Both the position numbers and the translations under genes were made by a program. DNA of 64,000 nucleotides from contig NW_027018060.1 of the NCBI RefSeq assembly GCF_032854445.1, forward strand, positions 34,327 through 98,326, in the 5' to 3' direction. Positions 60,301 through 64,000 of the stretch are shown here, one piece after another. The notes below the pieces were generated by a model. It did no database searches, was not told the origin of the DNA, and was given only the letters and a program-made list of their open reading frames with translations. This DNA is from Liolophura sinensis. Lineage: Eukaryota > Mollusca > Polyplacophora > Chitonida > Chitonidae. Numbering within the stretch: position 1 is the first letter of the stretch; every line of letters starts with the position of its first letter.

Positions 60301-63300
60301 ATTTCAGGTCTTCTGGGCTACCGAAGGGCACATAACTTATAGTCAAAAGTTGAATATAGTAATGACCAATAGCGATTGTACAGAGTACAGTGTAGCCGGT
60401 CTCAATTAACAAAAAGACCAGGCAAAAATGCAAAAAGTGGAAAAATCCTTCCAGTGCTACTAGTAAGAGGCTAATCCGACGTATTTTGTGACGAGAAATG
60501 GAATGGTGCAATCCGCGTTGCTCTCCGACCAATACTTTTGGCTGTAGCGACAATTGAATGATCATTGATGCCATAATTTACGTGCACAGCAACGGCTCTT
60601 ACTCCATGGAAACCAGGAAATTTGCAATTTTTCAACAGCTGCCGATACCTGGCTCAATTCCGCATCTTTTGGCACCTTATAAATGTGGGTCTGTGGTCAG
60701 TTGTACTTTTACAGCAGACTGTATCAAGTACCTTGTGTTTTTCACGTACAAATGGTGTGGTTTTTCTACACGTAGATAAAGACATTGGGATTGTCTTGGA
60801 CTTAGAAGTAAGGCAATTGCTGGTGAGTTAAATGGGCTTAGCCCAAAGATTTGACGTCTTCTGGCTACCGAAGGGCACTTAACATATTGTCAAAAGTTCA
60901 ATATAGTAATGACCAGTCGCGATGGTACATAGTACAGTGTAGCCGATTTCAATTAACAAAAACACCAGGCAAAAATGCAAAATTGGAAAAACTGTTCCAG
61001 TGCTGCTGGTAAGAGGCTAATCCGACGTATTTTGTGACGAGAAATCGAATGGTGCAAACCGCGTTGCTCTCCGACCAATACTTTTGCCTGTAGTGACAAT
61101 TGAATGATCATTTATGTCATAATCACGTGCCCAGCAACGGCTCTTACTCCATGGAAACCAGGGAAATTTGCAATTTTTCAACAGCTGCCGATGCCTGGCC
61201 CAATTCCGCATCTTTTGGCACCTTATATATGTGGGTCAGTGTTTAGTTGTACTTTTTACAGCAGACTGTATCAAGTACCTTGTGTTTTTTATGTACAAAT
61301 GGTGTGGTTTTTCTACACGTAGATAAAGACATTGAGATTGTCTTGGACTTAGATGTAAGACAATTGCTGTGTGAGTTAAATGGGCTTAGCCCAAAGATTT
61401 CAGGTCTTCTGGGCTACCGAAGGGCACATAACTTATAGTCAAAAGTTGAATATAGTAATGACCAGTCGCGATTGTACAGAGTACAGTGTAGCCGATTGAA
61501 TTAACAAAAAGACCAGGTAAAAAATGCAAAAGTGGAAAAACTGTTCCAGTGCTGCTGGTAAGAGGCTAATCCGACGTATTTTGTGACGAGAAATCGAATG
61601 GTGCAAACCGCGTTGCTCTCCGACCAATACTTTGGCTGTAGTGACAATTGAATGATCATTTATGTCATAATCACGTGCCCAGCAACGGCTCTTACTCCAT
61701 GGAAACCAGGGAAATTTGCAATTTTTCAACAGCTGCCGATGCCTAGCTCAATTCCGCATCTTTTGGCACCTTACTAAAGTAGGTCAGTGTTCAGTGTACT
61801 TTTTACAGCAGACTGTATCAAGTACCTTGTGTTTTTTTACGTACAAATGGTGTGGTTTTTCTACACGTAGATAAAGACATTGAGATTGTCTTGGACTTAG
61901 AAGTAAGGCAATTGCTGGGTGAGTTAAATGGGCTTAGCCCAAAGATTTCAGGTCTCCTGGGCTACCGAAGGGCACATAACTTATAGTCAAAAGTTGAATA
62001 TAGTAATGACCAGTCGCGATTGTACAGAGTACATTGTAGCCGATTTCAATTAACAAAAAGACCAGGCAAAAATGCAAAAGTGGAAAACCTGTTCCAGTGC
62101 TGCTGGTAAGAGGCTAATCCGACGTATTTTGTGACGGGAAATCGAATGGTGCAAACCGCGTTGCTCTCCGACCAATACTTTTGGCTATAGTGACAATTGA
62201 ATGATTATTGATGTCATAATCACGTGCCCAGCAACGGCTCTTACTCCATGGAAACCAGGGATATTAGCAATTTTTTAACAGCTGCCGATGCCTGGCCCAA
62301 TTCCGCATCTTTTTGGCACCTTATAAATGTGGGTCAGTGTTTAGTTGTACTTTTTACAGCAGACTGTATCAAGTACCTTGTGTTTTTTATGTGCAAATGG
62401 TCTGGTTTTTCTACACGTAGATAAAGACATTGAGATTGTCTTGGACTTAGAAGTAAGACAATTGCTGGGTGAGTTAAATGGCTTAGCCCAATGATTTGAC
62501 GTCTTCTGGGCTACCGAAGGGCACATAACTTATAGTCAAAAGTTGAATATAGTAATGACCAGTCGCGATTGTACAGAGTACAGTGTAGCCGGTTTCAATT
62601 AACAAAAAGACCAAGCAAAAATGCAAAAGTGGAAAAACTGTTCCAGTGCTACTAGTAAGAGGCTAATCCGACGTATTTTGTGACGAGAAATCGAATGGTG
62701 CAAACCGAGTTGCTCTCCGACCAATACTTTTGGCTGTAGTGACAATTGAATGATCATTGATGTCATAATCACGTGCCCAGCAACGGCTCTTACTCATGGA
62801 AACCAGGGAAATTTGCAATTTTTCAACAGCTGCCGATGCCTGGCTCAATTCCGCAACTTTTGGCACCTTACTGAAGTAGGTCAGTGTTCAGTTTGTACTT
62901 TTTACAGCAGACTGTATCAAGTACCTTGTGTTTTTCATGTACAAATGGTGTGAATTTTCTACACGTAGGTAAAGACATTGAGATTGTCTTGCACTTAGAA
63001 GTAAGGCAATTGCTGGGTGAGTTAAATGAGCTTAGCCCAAATATTTCAGGTCTTCTGGGCTACCGAAGGGCACATAACATATAGTCAAAAGTTGAATATA
63101 GTAATGACCAGTCGCGATTGTACAGAGTACAGTGTAGCCGATTTCAATTAACTAAAGACCAGGCAAAAATGCAAAAGTGGAAAAACTGTTCCAGTGCTAC
63201 TAGTAAGAGGCTAATCCGACGTATTTTGTGACGAGAAATCGAATGGTGCAAACCGAGTTGCTCTCCGACCAATACTTTTGGCTGTAGTGACAATTGAATG

Positions 63301-63703
63301 ATCATTGATGTCATAATCACTTGCCCAGCAACGGCTCTTACTCCATGGAAACCAGGGAAATTTGCAATTTTTCAACAGCTGCCGATACCTGGCTCAATTC
63401 CGCATCTTTTGGCACCTTACTGAAGTGGGTCAGTGTTCAGTTGTACTTTTTACAGCAGACTGTATCAAGTACCTTGTGTTTCTTATGTACAAATGGTCTG
63501 GTTTTTCTACACGTAGATAAAGACATTGAGATTGTCTTGCACTTAGAAGTAACACAATTGCTGGGTGAGTTAAATGGGCTTAGCCCAAAGATTTGACGTC
63601 TTCTGGGCTACCGAAGGGCACATAACTTATAGTCAAAAGTTGAATATAGTAATGACCAGTCGCGATTGTACAGAGTACAGTGTAGCCGATTTCAATTAAC
63701 AAA
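54381..63703 (-). repeat. Seventeen inverted divergent monomers
   Basis: Monomers (as + strand intervals) end at 54930, 55479, 56027, 56576, 57125, 57674, 58223, 58770, 59315, 59861, 60413, 60960, 61508, 62057, 62606, 63155 and 63703. Eight of the 17 are exactly 549 bp. Some private variants recur. GTAGGTAAAGAC is at 59672 and 62965. ACCGAGTTGCTC is in the monomers ending 60413, 63155 and 63703. AGTAACACAATTGC is near 59160 and 63548. Copies at 56028-56576 and 57675-58223 share the class I-like marks TCTTCGACTTAG and AACATATAG. No simple HOR period covers the whole arm. Confidence 0.85.
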
Positions 63704-64000
63704 AAGACCAGGTAAAAATGCAAAAGTAGAACAACTGTTCCAGTGCTGCTGGTAAGAGGCTAATCCGACGTATTTTGCGACGAGAAATCGAATGGTGCAA
63801 TCCGCGTTGCTCTCCGACCAATACTTTTGGCTGTAGCGACATTGAATGATCATTGATGTCATAATCACGTGCACAGCAACGGCTCTTACTCCATGGAAAC
63901 CAGGGATATTTGCAATTTTTTAAAAGCTGCCGATGCCTGGCCCAATTCCGCATCTTTGGCACCTTATAAATGTGGGTCAGTGTTAAGTTGTACATTTTAC
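63704..64000 (-). repeat. Partial inverted monomer cut by the window end
   Basis: Its variants (GAACAACTG, GCACAGCAACGG, AAAAGCTGCC, TTGTACATTTTAC) match the monomer that spans 59316-59861, about 4.39 kb (eight monomers) to the left. The array continues beyond the window. Confidence 0.93.

Larger units (their letters stand above)
54014..64000 (-). repeat. Same 549-bp satellite in inverted orientation
   Basis: From 54014 on, the + strand reads the reverse complement of the monomer. The anchor appears as AATTAACAAA or close variants ending at 54380, 54930, 55479, 56027, 56576, 57125, 57674, 58223, 58770, 59315, 59861, 60413, 60960, 61508, 62057, 62606, 63155 and 63703. That is a 367-bp fragment, 17 full monomers (545-552 bp) and a 297-bp fragment cut by the window end. 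These monomers carry many one-base indels and do not follow the clean decamer order seen at 25.8-46.1 kb. Confidence 0.97.

Noticed and set aside
1-64000. CENP-B box
   Set aside because: I checked TTCG sites on both strands against the core TTCGnnnnAnnCGGG. TTCGGTAGC and TTCGATTTC fail at the A. Class I reverse sites TTCGACTTA keep the A but lack CGGG. No full match was found.
1-64000. CRISPR array or other short-spaced repeat system
   Set aside because: The repeats are 549-bp head-to-tail units with no unique spacers. This is a satellite, not a repeat-spacer array.
1-64000. Tandem RNA genes (5S rRNA, tRNA or snRNA clusters) as the source of the unit
   Set aside because: I saw no A-box and B-box pair, no 5S internal control region and no cloverleaf in the monomer. 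The TAGCCCA stem-loop alone is not evidence of an RNA gene.
1-64000. Transposon, LTR or viral insertion
   Set aside because: Anchor spacing leaves no room for an insert. No terminal repeats, target-site duplications or transposase, reverse transcriptase or capsid-like frames were seen.

Overview
The whole window is satellite DNA. I find no protein-coding gene, RNA gene, mobile element or unique sequence in it. One monomer of about 549 bp (roughly 40% GC by eye) repeats head to tail from base 1 to the last base. I placed monomer boundaries at the TTTGTTAATT motif. This gives 98 complete monomers plus a 203-bp fragment on the + strand (1-54013), then a 367-bp fragment, 17 complete monomers and a 297-bp fragment on the - strand (54014-64000). 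Distances between successive motifs are 543-555 bp throughout, so there is no room for an inserted element. Monomer-based higher-order repeats (HORs) of this kind point to eukaryotic heterochromatin, possibly pericentromeric or centromeric. The sequence does not tell me the species.

Monomers fall into recurring classes. The letters are mine and are defined in the features by diagnostic bases. The clearest ordered unit is a decamer A-D-E-B-C-I-J-K-G-H of 5490 bp, complete at 25811-31300 and 38988-44477. Shortened forms are a hexamer (31301-34595), an octamer (34596-38987) and a final trimer (44478-46124). Upstream there are related 8-monomer units: F-G-H-H'-A-B-C-A' (two copies, 2747-11532) and C-A'-D-E-F'-G-H-A/B (two copies, 10436-19219). 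They are followed by a D-E dimer in three copies (19220-22513) and an irregular block rich in small indels (22514-25810). Chimeric monomers such as A/B at 14279, J/D2/I at 24166, D2/I at 31850 and J/K/G at 37890 sit where the class order skips, as unequal crossover would leave them.

At about 46.1 kb the array changes character. Upstream, 39 successive intervals contain only one that is not 549 bp. Downstream almost every interval differs, and the HOR order survives only in traces. At 54013 the array flips orientation with a single shared base at the junction. The inverted arm is equally divergent. The main points of interest are this HOR architecture and its history, the orientation switch, the sharp indel boundary, and dense dyad symmetries and spaced A-tracts inside the monomer. 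The function of the array is not shown by the sequence, and class calls were made by eye.
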